This document shows positions 40,555 to 49,417 of a stretch of 64,000 nt of DNA, one piece after another; the stretch's first letter is position 1; each line of letters opens with the position of its first letter. The DNA lies in contig NZ_LZRD01000031.1 of NCBI RefSeq assembly GCF_001687325.1, positions 16,819 to 80,818 on the forward strand. The letters run 5' to 3'. The notes under the pieces are model-generated. The model worked only from the letters and a program-made list of their open reading frames with translations, was not told the origin of the DNA and ran no database searches. The position numbers and the translations under genes were made by a program. The DNA comes from Streptomyces sp. PTY087I2 (GTDB lineage Bacteria; Actinomycetota; Actinomycetes; Streptomycetales; Streptomycetaceae).

Positions 40555-42198
40555 ATGGACGTACGGCCTCAGCTCATCGACGCACTTTCCGCCCTGCGCG
40601 ACCGTGTCGCCGCCGTGCGTCTCCCACTGCCCCTGCCGGGGGCCGAACGCGCCCGGCAGACCAGGGTCGAACTCCTCGCCCAGCTCGACGACTACCTCCT
40701 GCCACGTCTCAAGGACCCCGAGGCGCCGCTGCTCGCCGTGATCGGCGGATCCACCGGGGCCGGGAAGTCCACCCTGGTCAACTCGCTGGTGGGGTGCCGG
40801 GTCAGCGAGGCCGGGGTGCTGCGGCCCACCACCCGGACCCCGGTGCTGGTCTGCCACCCGGACGACCACCACTGGTTCGCGGGCGTACGGGTGCTGCCGC
40901 AGCTCACCCGGATCTGGCTGCCGCCGGGGCAGACGCCCGACCCGGACGGTCTTGACGACCTCGCCGCGCGCGGAGGGGACGGCGAGGGTGCTCTGCGGGT
41001 GGAGACCGCCGTCAGCCTGCCGCGCGGGCTCGCCATCCTGGACGCCCCCGACATCGACTCGCTCGTCGTCCGCAACCGTGTCCTCGCCGCCGAACTCATC
41101 TGCGCCGCCGACGTCTGGGTCATGGTCACCACCGCCTCGCGCTACGCCGACGCCGTGCCCTGGCATCTGCTGCGTACCGCGAAGGAGTACGACGCCGCCC
41201 TCGTCACCGTCCTCGACCGGGTGCCCCACCAGGTCATCGCCGAGGTGTCCCGGCAGTACGCGGCCCTGCTGACCCGGTCCGGACTCGGGGACGTACCCCG
41301 GTTCACCATCCCCGAACTGCCCGAGTCCACCGGCGGCGGCAGCGGACTGCTCCCCACCAGCGCCGTCGCCCCGCTGCGCGCCTGGCTCGCCCACCGGGCC
41401 CAGGACCCCGCCGCCCGGCAGCAGGCGGTGGGGCGTACCGCGTCCGGCGTCATCGAGTCGCTCAACGTACGGATGCCCGCCCTGGCCTCCGCCGTCGCCG
41501 CCCAGTACGCCGCATCCGTACGGCTCACCGCGGCGGTCGACGAGGCGTACGGCAAGGAGGCCACCCGGATCCGCCGGCGGCTGAAGAACGGGGCGGTGCT
41601 CTCCGGGGACGCGCGGACCCGGTGGCGCGGCTACCCCCTCTACAGCTCGCCCGAGGAACTTCTCGAAGCCCTCGTCGACAGCCTGGTGGCCCTGCTCCAG
41701 TGCTCGGTCTCCGCCGCCGACGAACAGATCTGCACCCACTGGCGCCGCGAACCCGCCGGGGCCCTGTTCCGGTTCGAGGACGCCGGGCGGGAGGCCGGGG
41801 GCTGGGGTCCCGCCGAGGACGTCGAAGGGCGGATCGCCGTCGCCGTACGCCGGTGGCGCCGGGTCCTGGAGGAACTGGCCGAGGAGGAGGTGCGCCAGCT
41901 CGACCGCAGCGTGGCACCCGCCCCCGAGAGCGTCGCCGCCCTCCTCGCGGCCGCCCTGCTCGGCGGGCGGCGCGCCCGTACGGCGGGGGAGCAGCTCGCC
42001 GAACGCATCGGCGCCCAGGGCGCGCTGCGCCTCCGCGACAAGGGCGGCGCACAGCTGACGGCCTCCCTGGACCAGATCCTCGGCGGCGAACGCGAACGCC
42101 GCCTCGCCCCGCTCGACGCGCTCGACGTCGCCCCAGAACCCCAGGCCGAACTGATCGCCGCGCTTTCCGTACTACAGAAGGAGAGGTGGCAGCGATGA
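40555..42198 (+). CDS. dynA: dynamin-like GTPase, first of a pair
   Basis: 547 residues from ATG 40555 (MDVRPQLIDALSALRD); a GTG two codons earlier is possible. GTPase domain with P-loop GGSTGAGKST at 64-73, a T in the PTTRTPVL switch I region, G3-like LDAPDIDS and a hydrophobic stretch VTVLDRVPHQVIAEV. The rest is helical (SVAALLAAALLGG is the only weakly hydrophobic run). The pair with the next gene and the adjacent ssbB match the Streptomyces dynA-dynB locus, whose products stabilise FtsZ rings in sporulation septa (established knowledge of DynA/DynB in S. venezuelae). The assignment of A and B is by order and by the lack of clear membrane helices here. Confidence 0.75.
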   Translation: MDVRPQLIDALSALRDRVAAVRLPLPLPGAERARQTRVELLAQLDDYLLPRLKDPEAPLLAVIGGSTGAGKSTLVNSLVGCRVSEAGVLRPTTRTPVLVCHPDDHHWFAGVRVLPQLTRIWLPPGQTPDPDGLDDLAARGGDGEGALRVETAVSLPRGLAILDAPDIDSLVVRNRVLAAELICAADVWVMVTTASRYADAVPWHLLRTAKEYDAALVTVLDRVPHQVIAEVSRQYAALLTRSGLGDVPRFTIPELPESTGGGSGLLPTSAVAPLRAWLAHRAQDPAARQQAVGRTASGVIESLNVRMPALASAVAAQYAASVRLTAAVDEAYGKEATRIRRRLKNGAVLSGDARTRWRGYPLYSSPEELLEALVDSLVALLQCSVSAADEQICTHWRREPAGALFRFEDAGREAGGWGPAEDVEGRIAVAVRRWRRVLEELAEEEVRQLDRSVAPAPESVAALLAAALLGGRRARTAGEQLAERIGAQGALRLRDKGGAQLTASLDQILGGERERRLAPLDALDVAPEPQAELIAALSVLQKERWQR

Positions 42199-44096
42199 CT
42201 GCCGTCACGGACGAGGACCACGGCAAGGGCGACAACGCGGGGAAGCCGGACGGGCGCTGGGACGACGGGCTCATCGCCCGGCGTGCGGCGGCGGCCGAGG
42301 CCCGGGAGGCCGGGGAAACCGCGCCGCCCGCGCCCGCCGGGGACGACGCGGAGCCGCAGGTCGAGGCGTACGCCCCCGCCGACGGACCGCTGCCCACCCG
42401 GCTCGACGCCCTGCGCGAACTCGTCGGGCTCTCCCGCGCCCGGCTCGACCGGGACACCCTCGCCGAGGCGGGCCGCGTGCTGGACGAGGCGGCGGCCAGG
42501 CAGCGGCTCTCCTCCCGGCACACGGTCATCGCCATCGCGGGAGCCACCGGCAGCGGGAAGTCGACCCTGTTCAACGCGCTCGCCGGCGCCCCGATCTCCG
42601 ACACCGGGCTGCGCCGGCCCACCACCTCCCAGCCCATCGCGTGCAGCTGGACCGACGGGGCCGCCGGGCTGCTGGACCGCCTCGCCGTCCCCGGACGGCT
42701 GCGCCGCAGGCCCCACCCGGGCCCCGCCGCGTTCGACGAAGCGCTCCAGGGGCTCGTCCTCGTCGATCTGCCCGACCACGACTCGGCGGCCACCGAACAC
42801 CGCGACCAGGTGGACCGGGTGCTGGCCCTGGTCGACGCGGTGATCTGGGTCGTCGACCCGGAGAAGTACGCCGACGCCGCCCTCCACGAACGCTATCTGC
42901 GCCCCCTCGCCGGACACGCGGAGGTCACCTTCGTCGTCCTCAACCAGACCGACCGGCTGCCCGGCGAGGCCGCCGACCTGGTCCTGGACGACCTCCGTCG
43001 CCTCCTCGACGAGGACGGCATCGCGCTCGGCGAGCACGGCGAACCCGGCGCCACCGTCATGTCCCTGTCCGCGCTCACCGGCGACGGGGTCCCCGAACTC
43101 CGCGAGATGATCGGCCGGTTCGTCTCCGACCGCACCGCCGCCACCCGCCGCCTCTCCGCCGACATCGACGCGGCGGCGGCCCGGCTGCGCCCGGTGTACG
43201 TGGCCAATGGGCGGCCCGGTCTCGGCGAGCGGGCCCGCGAGGAGTTCACCGACCGGCTGGCCGAGGCCGTCGGCGCGGCGGCCGCCGGGCAGGCCGCCGA
43301 GCGGGAGTGGCGCCGCAACGCGAGCCGGGCCTGCGGGACGCCGTGGCTGCGGCTCTGGCGCTGGTACGAGAACCGGGGCCTGCCCGGCAGCCTGGACCGG
43401 ATGGGCCAGGCGCTCACCCCGCCCGAGGAGGAGCTGACGGCCCGGCAGCGGGTCGAGCAGGCGGTGCGGATCGTCGCGGACGACGCCGCCGACGGGCTGC
43501 CCGGACCCTGGGCACAGGCGGTGCGGGAGGCCGCGTTCACCGGGGCGCAGGGGCTGCCCGAGGCGCTGGACGAACTGGCGGTCAAGGCGGGGGCCCCGGG
43601 CGCTTCCAAGCGGGGCGGCGGCGGTACGGAGACGGGGCGGGGCGCGGTCGGTGGTGCATCGCTCGGCGGCGCACCGGTCGGGGGCGCATCGCTCGGTGGC
43701 ACACCGCTCGGCGGCGGGCGGCCGCCCAAGCCGCCCCGGCCGAAGTGGTGGCCCGCCGCGGTGCTGGCCCAGGCGTCGATGACACTCCTCCAGATCTTCG
43801 GCGGGCTGTGGCTGGCCGGCCAGATCATCGGCGTCCTGGAGCCGGGGCTCGTCACCCCCGCGCTCATCATGCTGGCCGGCGTCGTCGGCGGCCCGCTGGT
43901 CGAGTGGGCCTGCGCGGCGGCCATCCGGGGACCGGCCAGACGGTACGGGCAGGACGCCGAGCGGCGGCTGCGCGAGGCGGCGGCCGGCTGCGGCCGGGCC
44001 AGGGTCCTCGACCCGGTCGCGGCCGAGCTGGTGCGCTACCGGGAAGTGCGCGAGCGGTACGTGACGGTGACGGAGTTTTCCACAACCGGCCGGTAG
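42195..44096 (+). CDS. dynB: dynamin-like GTPase with membrane helices, second of a pair
   Basis: 633 residues. A disordered N-terminus (1-60) precedes a GTPase domain with P-loop GATGSGKS at 116-123, switch I PTTSQPIACSW, G3 VDLPDHDSA and G4 VLNQTDRLPG. A long helical part follows, then a Gly-rich repeat (GGASLGGAPVGGASLGGTP, about 485-505), two membrane helices (about 517-548 and 555-577) and a short cytoplasmic tail. The ATG overlaps the preceding stop (ATGA) with GGAGAGG ahead, so the two GTPases are made together and probably act as a complex at sporulation septa. The Gly/Ser repeat is encoded by a degenerate 30-bp repeat. Confidence 0.78.
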   Translation: MTAVTDEDHGKGDNAGKPDGRWDDGLIARRAAAAEAREAGETAPPAPAGDDAEPQVEAYAPADGPLPTRLDALRELVGLSRARLDRDTLAEAGRVLDEAAARQRLSSRHTVIAIAGATGSGKSTLFNALAGAPISDTGLRRPTTSQPIACSWTDGAAGLLDRLAVPGRLRRRPHPGPAAFDEALQGLVLVDLPDHDSAATEHRDQVDRVLALVDAVIWVVDPEKYADAALHERYLRPLAGHAEVTFVVLNQTDRLPGEAADLVLDDLRRLLDEDGIALGEHGEPGATVMSLSALTGDGVPELREMIGRFVSDRTAATRRLSADIDAAAARLRPVYVANGRPGLGERAREEFTDRLAEAVGAAAAGQAAEREWRRNASRACGTPWLRLWRWYENRGLPGSLDRMGQALTPPEEELTARQRVEQAVRIVADDAADGLPGPWAQAVREAAFTGAQGLPEALDELAVKAGAPGASKRGGGGTETGRGAVGGASLGGAPVGGASLGGTPLGGGRPPKPPRPKWWPAAVLAQASMTLLQIFGGLWLAGQIIGVLEPGLVTPALIMLAGVVGGPLVEWACAAAIRGPARRYGQDAERRLREAAAGCGRARVLDPVAAELVRYREVRERYVTVTEFSTTGR

Positions 44097-44212
44097 TCCA
44101 CAGGCCCCGACGCGATTTCCTTCCGGCCCCCACCATGGAGTCCGTACACACCGCCGTACGACGAGGTACGCGCGGTGCGACGCGGAAGACAAGGAAAGCG
44201 GGGGCGGAAAAA

Positions 44213-44674
44213 ATGAACGAGACCTTGGTGACCCTGGTGGGTAACGCGGCGACGGCGGTGGACTTCCGGGAGACGGCCACCGGAGGAATGGCGCGATTCC
44301 GTTTCGCCGTCACTCCGCGCCGCTGGGACCGCGAGAAACAGCTCTGGGCCGACGGCCGCACCAGCTTCTACACCGTCTGGTCCTGGCGGACGCTCGCCGC
44401 GAATCTCGCCGGTTCCGTTTCGGTCGGGGAACCCCTCGTCGTGCACGGCCGGTTGAAGGTCCGCGAGGAGGAACAGGCCGGTCAGCGGCGGACGTTCGTC
44501 GATGTCGAGGCCGTCGCCGTCGGCCACGACCTGAGCCGGGGGACGGCCGCCTTCCGCCGGGCGCCCAGGATGGAACCCGTTCTGACGGAGCGTCCGGAGC
44601 GCATCACGGACGGCGACACACAGGAGTCGCCGAAAGAACGGGAAGAGGTCGGCGCAATGGCCGCAGTGTCCTGA
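44213..44674 (+). CDS. ssbB: single-stranded DNA-binding protein without acidic tail
   Basis: 153 residues. OB-fold (1-105): TLVTLVGNAATAVDFRETATGG, FRFAVTPRRWD and TSFYTVWSWRTLAANL are SSB motifs. The C-terminus (TQESPKEREEVGAMAAVS) lacks the DDDIPF-type acidic tail through which SSB proteins recruit partners. Streptomycetes have two SSBs; the tail-less one, SsbB, is needed for chromosome segregation during sporulation (established). Its place right after the dynamin-like pair fits a common sporulation role. The ATG at 44213 follows GGGGGCGGAAAAA, an A-rich ribosome site unlike its neighbours. Confidence 0.9.
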   Translation: MNETLVTLVGNAATAVDFRETATGGMARFRFAVTPRRWDREKQLWADGRTSFYTVWSWRTLAANLAGSVSVGEPLVVHGRLKVREEEQAGQRRTFVDVEAVAVGHDLSRGTAAFRRAPRMEPVLTERPERITDGDTQESPKEREEVGAMAAVS

Positions 44675-44872
44675 AAAGACGGTTCGGCGGCGTGTTCGGG
44701 TGGCATCCCGCGATAACGATTCCGATTCGGAATGGTTGGCGAAGGGCGGTACGGGGGACCGGCCTCCGCCCGTTCTTTAGGATTCCCAGTGCTCACGGGT
44801 CACTTGGGTCTGCTGGCGAGGCATTCCCCACACGCGCACCATGCGCGAGGGCCTCGCCCGGAGGGGAATTCT

Positions 44873-46366
44873 GTGTTTTCTGCGCCTTCAGCGTCCGCTG
44901 CGTCGTCCGGCACGACAGGAGCGGACCGCGGCCGCGGGATCCTCCGCCCGGTCGCCGCGCTGCTGGTCTCCGGTCTCGTCGCGGCCGCCGCGCTCGTCGG
45001 CGCCGGACCGGCGGCGGCCGACGACCCGGGACGCCACCAGGGCGGCGCGGCCGCCGTGCTCGACGGACTGAAGACCTTCGACAGCGCCGTGCTCCGCATC
45101 GCGGGGGAGAACGGCGCGCCCGACCGGGCCCAGGAACTGCCCGCCGGACTCTTCGAGATGACCGTGGACGGCGGCGGCAAGCTCAAGACCTACTGCATCG
45201 ACCTCCACAACCCCACCCAGGACCAGGCGAAGTACCTGGAGACCCCCTGGGCCGAGACCTCGCTCGGCGCCAACCGGAACGCGGGGAAGATCCGCTGGAT
45301 CCTTCAGCACTCCTACCCGCAGGTCGACGACCTGGCCGCGCTCGCCGAGGCGGCCGGCACCGGTCCGCTGACGGAGCGGACCGCCGCCGCCGGGACCCAG
45401 GTCGCCATCTGGCGCTACTCGGACAACGCCGACGTCACCGCGTCGGACAAGCAGGCGGAGAAGCTCGCCGACTGGCTCCAGCGCAGCGCGCGCCCGGCGA
45501 AGGAGCCGCGGGCCTCGCTGACCCTGGAACCGGCCGCCGTCTCCGGCCGGGCCGGGGAACCGATCGGTCCCGTGACCGTCCGCACCGCCGCGGGCCAGGT
45601 CTCGGTGTCGCCCCCGGTGGACGCGGCGGCCAGCGGCGTCCGGGTCACCGACAAGAAGGGAGCCCTGGTCACCGAGGCGTCCGACGGGGACCGGCTCTAC
45701 TTCGCCGTGCCGAAGGACACCGCCGACGGCACCGCGTCGCTGACGGTCCAGGCCACCACCTCCGTGCCGGTCGGCCGGGCCTTCGTGGGGACGGGCCGCA
45801 CCCAGACCCAGATCCTGGCCGGTTCCAGCGAGTCCACGGTCTCCGCCCGGGCGACCGCCACCTGGGCCGAGACCGGCGCCGCCCCGGCGGTGACCGCCCG
45901 CAAGAACTGCGCGAAGGGCGGCGTGGACGTCACGGCCGTCAACCGGGGCGACGAGCCGTTCACCTTCGAGCTGGCCGGCACGGAGCACACCGTCGCCGCC
46001 GGGGAGACCGGCACGGTCACCGTCCCCGTCGCCGAGGACCAGGCGTACGACTTCACCATCATCGGACCCGCCGGGTTCAGCCGCACCTTCACCGGGGTGC
46101 TGGACTGCGCCACCAGCGGCAGCGTCCTGGAGCAGGAGAGCCGGGAGGCGGGCGGCGCGGGCAACGACGTCGTCACGCGGAGCGCCGAGCAGTCCGTCCC
46201 GGCCACGACCGGCTCCACCTCCTCGGGCCTGGAGGGCGACCTCGCCGCCACGGGCGGCTCCAGCGCCACCCCGATGCTCGCCGCCGTCGCCATCGGACTG
46301 CTCGTCGTGGGCGGCGGCGCGGTCTTCGCCCTCCGCCGGAAGAAGCCCCACACCGACGGTGAGTGA
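44873..46366 (+). CDS. thioester-domain surface protein with LAxTG sorting signal
   Basis: 497 residues from a GTG with GGAGGGG six bases ahead. Signal peptide (helix near 27-46, cleavage after AAADD region). The thioester domain (TQXA/TED) holds C108 in YCIDLHNPT and Q176 in GTQVAIWRYSD, the pair that forms the internal Cys-Gln thioester bond known to give covalent attachment to host or surface amines. Two Ig-like regions follow. The C-terminus is a wall-sorting signal: LAATG (457-461), a hydrophobic helix and RRKK, the LAxTG type handled by class E sortases. No sortase gene is in the window. Earlier in-frame starts lack a ribosome site. Confidence 0.9.
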   Translation: MFSAPSASAASSGTTGADRGRGILRPVAALLVSGLVAAAALVGAGPAAADDPGRHQGGAAAVLDGLKTFDSAVLRIAGENGAPDRAQELPAGLFEMTVDGGGKLKTYCIDLHNPTQDQAKYLETPWAETSLGANRNAGKIRWILQHSYPQVDDLAALAEAAGTGPLTERTAAAGTQVAIWRYSDNADVTASDKQAEKLADWLQRSARPAKEPRASLTLEPAAVSGRAGEPIGPVTVRTAAGQVSVSPPVDAAASGVRVTDKKGALVTEASDGDRLYFAVPKDTADGTASLTVQATTSVPVGRAFVGTGRTQTQILAGSSESTVSARATATWAETGAAPAVTARKNCAKGGVDVTAVNRGDEPFTFELAGTEHTVAAGETGTVTVPVAEDQAYDFTIIGPAGFSRTFTGVLDCATSGSVLEQESREAGGAGNDVVTRSAEQSVPATTGSTSSGLEGDLAATGGSSATPMLAAVAIGLLVVGGGAVFALRRKKPHTDGE

Positions 46367-46491
46367 GCACCCGCCCGCACGAGGTGACCGGCGCTCCTGT
46401 GCCGGTGGGTGGACGGGTTTCCGTCCGGGGGCGGGTGTCAGGCAAGATGGGTGTATCTGCCCACACCTCTATTGCTGCCGGACGGTTTCTC

Positions 46492-48156
46492 TTGGCTGAG
46501 TTCATCTACACCATGCGCAAGACGCGCAAGGCGCACGGCGACAAGGTGATCCTTGATGACGTCACCTTGAACTTCCTGCCCGGTGCGAAGATCGGTGTCG
46601 TGGGCCCCAACGGCGCCGGTAAGTCCACGGTGCTGAAGATCATGGCGGGCCTGGAGCAGCCGTCCAACGGTGACGCGTTCCTGTCGCCCGGCTTCACCGT
46701 CGGCATCCTCATGCAGGAGCCCAAGCTCGACGAGTCGAAGACGGTCCTGGAGAACGTCCAGGACGGCGCCGCCGAGATCATGGGCAAGCTCAAGCGCTTC
46801 AACGAGGTCGCCGAGCTCATGGCGACCGACTACTCCGACGCGCTGATGGAGGAGATGGGCAAGCTCCAGGAGGACCTGGACCACGCCAACGCGTGGGACC
46901 TGGACGCCCAGCTGGAGCAGGCCATGGACGCCCTGGGCTGCCCGCCCGGCGACTGGCCGGTCACCAACCTCTCCGGTGGCGAGAAGCGCCGCGTGGCGCT
47001 CTGCAAGCTCCTCATCGAGGCCCCGGACCTGCTCCTCCTCGACGAGCCCACCAACCACCTGGACGCCGAGTCGGTGAACTGGCTGGAGCAGCACCTCTCG
47101 AAGTACGCGGGTGCCGTCGTCGCCGTCACCCACGACCGGTACTTCCTCAACAACGTCGCCGAGTGGATCCTCGAACTCGACCGCGGCCGCGCGATCCCCT
47201 ACGAGGGCAACTACTCCACCTACCTCGACAAGAAGGCCGCCCGCCTCAAGGTCGAGGGCCGCAAGGACGAGAAGCGCCAGAAGCGCCTCAAGGAGGAGCT
47301 GGAGTGGGTGCGGTCGAACGCCAAGGGGCGCCAGACCAAGTCCAAGGCCCGTCTCGCCCGGTACGAGGAGATGGCGGCCGAGGCCGACAAGATGCGGAAG
47401 CTGGACTTCGAGGAGATCCAGATCCCGCCGGGCCCCCGCCTCGGGTCCATCGTCGTCGAGGTCGAGAACCTCTCGAAGGCCTTCGGCGACAAGGTCCTCA
47501 TCGACGACCTGTCGTTCACGCTGCCCCGTAACGGCATCGTCGGCGTCATCGGTCCGAACGGCGCGGGCAAGACCACGCTGTTCAAGATGATCCAGGGCCT
47601 GGAGACCCCCGACAGCGGATCGGTCAAGATCGGCGACACGGTCAAGATCTCCTACGTCGACCAGTCCCGCGCCAACATCGACCCGAAGAAGACCCTCTGG
47701 GCCGTCGTCTCGGACGAGCTGGACTACATCAACGTCGGCCAGGTCGAGATGCCGTCCCGCGCCTACGTCTCCGCGTTCGGCTTCAAGGGCCCGGACCAGC
47801 AGAAGCCGGCCGGCGTCCTCTCCGGTGGTGAGCGCAACCGCCTCAACCTGGCGCTGACGCTCAAGGAGGGCGGCAACCTGCTGCTCCTCGACGAGCCCAC
47901 CAACGACCTCGACGTGGAGACCCTGTCCTCGCTCGAGAACGCGCTGCTGGAGTTCCCCGGTGCGGCCGTGGTCATCTCCCACGACCGCTGGTTCCTGGAC
48001 CGCGTCGCCACGCACATCCTCGCCTACGAGGGTGACTCCAAGTGGTACTGGTTCGAGGGCAACTTCGAGTCGTACGAGAAGAACAAGATCGACCGCCTCG
48101 GCCCGGACGCGGCCCGCCCGCACCGTGCCACGTACAAGAAGCTCACGCGAGGCTGA
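46492..48156 (+). CDS. ettA: energy-dependent translational throttle protein EttA (ABC-F)
   Basis: 554 residues, a soluble tandem ABC protein of the ABC-F family that binds the ribosomal E site and gates the start of elongation according to ATP/ADP. Walker A motifs VGPNGAGKST and IGPNGAGKTT, signatures NLSGGEKRRVALC and VLSGGERNRLNLAL, Walker B LLLLDEPTNHLD and LLLLDEPTNDLD, and a charged linker (RLKVEGRKDEKRQKRLKEEL) between them. The start is a TTG at 46492 (MAEFIYTMRK), conserved in the family, with GGACGG ahead; the frame is open upstream to 46363. Not a transporter: there are no membrane helices. Confidence 0.96.
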   Translation: MAEFIYTMRKTRKAHGDKVILDDVTLNFLPGAKIGVVGPNGAGKSTVLKIMAGLEQPSNGDAFLSPGFTVGILMQEPKLDESKTVLENVQDGAAEIMGKLKRFNEVAELMATDYSDALMEEMGKLQEDLDHANAWDLDAQLEQAMDALGCPPGDWPVTNLSGGEKRRVALCKLLIEAPDLLLLDEPTNHLDAESVNWLEQHLSKYAGAVVAVTHDRYFLNNVAEWILELDRGRAIPYEGNYSTYLDKKAARLKVEGRKDEKRQKRLKEELEWVRSNAKGRQTKSKARLARYEEMAAEADKMRKLDFEEIQIPPGPRLGSIVVEVENLSKAFGDKVLIDDLSFTLPRNGIVGVIGPNGAGKTTLFKMIQGLETPDSGSVKIGDTVKISYVDQSRANIDPKKTLWAVVSDELDYINVGQVEMPSRAYVSAFGFKGPDQQKPAGVLSGGERNRLNLALTLKEGGNLLLLDEPTNDLDVETLSSLENALLEFPGAAVVISHDRWFLDRVATHILAYEGDSKWYWFEGNFESYEKNKIDRLGPDAARPHRATYKKLTRG

Positions 48157-48161
48157 TCGTC

Positions 48162-48584
48162 TTGGCCCGTCACCTCTACAGCTGCCCCCTGCGCTGGTCG
48201 GACATGGACGCCTTCGGTCACGTCAACAACGTGGTCTTCCTCCGCTACCTGGAGGAGGCGCGCATCGACTTCATGTTCCGGCTGGCGCCCGGGGACGGTT
48301 CCCCGTCGTTCTCGGGCGGGTCCGTCGTGGCCCGGCACGAGATCGACTACGTACGGCCGCTGGTCCACCGGCACGAGCCGGTGACCGTCGAGTCGTGGGT
48401 CACGAAGATAGGCGCCGCGTCCCTGACGATCGCCTATGAGATCAAGGACGACGACCAGGTGTACGTACGCGCATCGACCGTCGTCGTGCCGTACGACCTG
48501 GCGGCGGAGCGGCCCCGGCGGATCTCCGCCGAGGAGAAGCTCTTCCTCCAGCAGTACCTGGCAGAGGAGCCCGCCGCGGCATGA
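48162..48584 (+). CDS. acyl-CoA thioesterase, hotdog fold
   Basis: 140 residues of the 4HBT/FcbC hotdog family: LRWSDMDAFGHVNNVVFLRYLEEAR is the catalytic block with the conserved aspartate and the GHVNN turn, and GSVVARHEIDYVRPL is the following strand pair. Cleaves acyl-CoA thioesters; chain preference unknown. TTG start at 48162 (MARHLYSCP) with GAGG ahead, five bases after the ettA stop, so it is probably co-translated with ettA. Its stop overlaps the next gene (ATGA). The pairing ettA-thioesterase is common in actinobacteria. Confidence 0.92.
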   Translation: MARHLYSCPLRWSDMDAFGHVNNVVFLRYLEEARIDFMFRLAPGDGSPSFSGGSVVARHEIDYVRPLVHRHEPVTVESWVTKIGAASLTIAYEIKDDDQVYVRASTVVVPYDLAAERPRRISAEEKLFLQQYLAEEPAAA

Positions 48585-49312
48585 CCGTGCCCGTGCAGTC
48601 GCTGCTGTTCGCCGACCCGAGGGAGGCGGCGGATCTCGCCGCCTTCCTCGGCCGGCTGCTCCACTACGACCGGGCCGCCGCGGTCCGGTTGCAGGCGGGC
48701 GGCGGCGACGCGCTGGCCGTGTTCGGCCGCCCGCCCTCCTTCGAAGTCCTCGCCATCCGCACCGCCCGCCTGGCCCGCCCCGAGACGCTCGACGTCACGG
48801 TGTCGGCCGGCGAGCTGCTGGAGTCCCTCGACGTCTCCGGGGAGGGTGTCGGCGAGGGCCCGGGGGAGCGGGGCGGCGCGCTGCCCGCTCCCGTCACCGG
48901 GCCGCCCTGGACCGGCGTCCTGCCGCCCCGGGGGCCCTGGCAGGAGCAGACGGGACTGCCAGGACCCGACGCCCTGCGCGCCGCCCTCGACGAGGCCGTC
49001 GCCGAATTCCGTACGCGGGACGAGGCGCTGCCCGAGGAGTCGCGCACCCGCGCCGAGCGCGACCGGATCGGCCGCGAGATCTGGTCCCGGCCGGTCGGCA
49101 CCACGGACCTGCCCCTGCGCGCCGTGCACGCCGCCCAGTCCCTCGGCTTCCTCCGCCCCGACCCCGGCTTCCCCGTCTCGCTGCTCGCGACCGGCGGCGC
49201 GGGCGGCTGGCTCCGGCTGCGGACCCCCTTCGGCTCGATCGCGCTGCGCCGCGACCCGGCCGGCGGCCTGGGCGGGCCCGGCGGGCTCAGCCTGTCGGTG
49301 GGGCGCGGCTGA
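48581..49312 (+). CDS. conserved hypothetical protein
   Basis: 243 residues, no recognised domain. N-terminal half (SLLFADPREAADLAAFLGRLL, YDRAAAVRLQAGG, LAVFGRPPSFEVLAIRTARL) looks like an alpha/beta fold with a stretch resembling substrate-recognition proteins; the middle is a Gly/Pro linker (VSGEGVGEGPGERG) and the C-terminal half is helical then beta (AVHAAQSLGFLRPDPG, WLRLRTPFGSIALRR). It overlaps the thioesterase stop by ATGA, so it belongs to the ettA-thioesterase unit. I know this arrangement from other streptomycetes but not a function. No signal peptide or membrane helix. Confidence 0.75.
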   Translation: MTVPVQSLLFADPREAADLAAFLGRLLHYDRAAAVRLQAGGGDALAVFGRPPSFEVLAIRTARLARPETLDVTVSAGELLESLDVSGEGVGEGPGERGGALPAPVTGPPWTGVLPPRGPWQEQTGLPGPDALRAALDEAVAEFRTRDEALPEESRTRAERDRIGREIWSRPVGTTDLPLRAVHAAQSLGFLRPDPGFPVSLLATGGAGGWLRLRTPFGSIALRRDPAGGLGGPGGLSLSVGRG

Positions 49313-49417
49313 GGCAGCAGGGCGCTGCCGACGGGCGGGCGCGCTGAGGCAGCCGTACCCGTCGTCGGCCTCGGGCCCATCGGCCCGGACCCGCTGGACC
49401 CCCGTCGGCCAGCCCCG

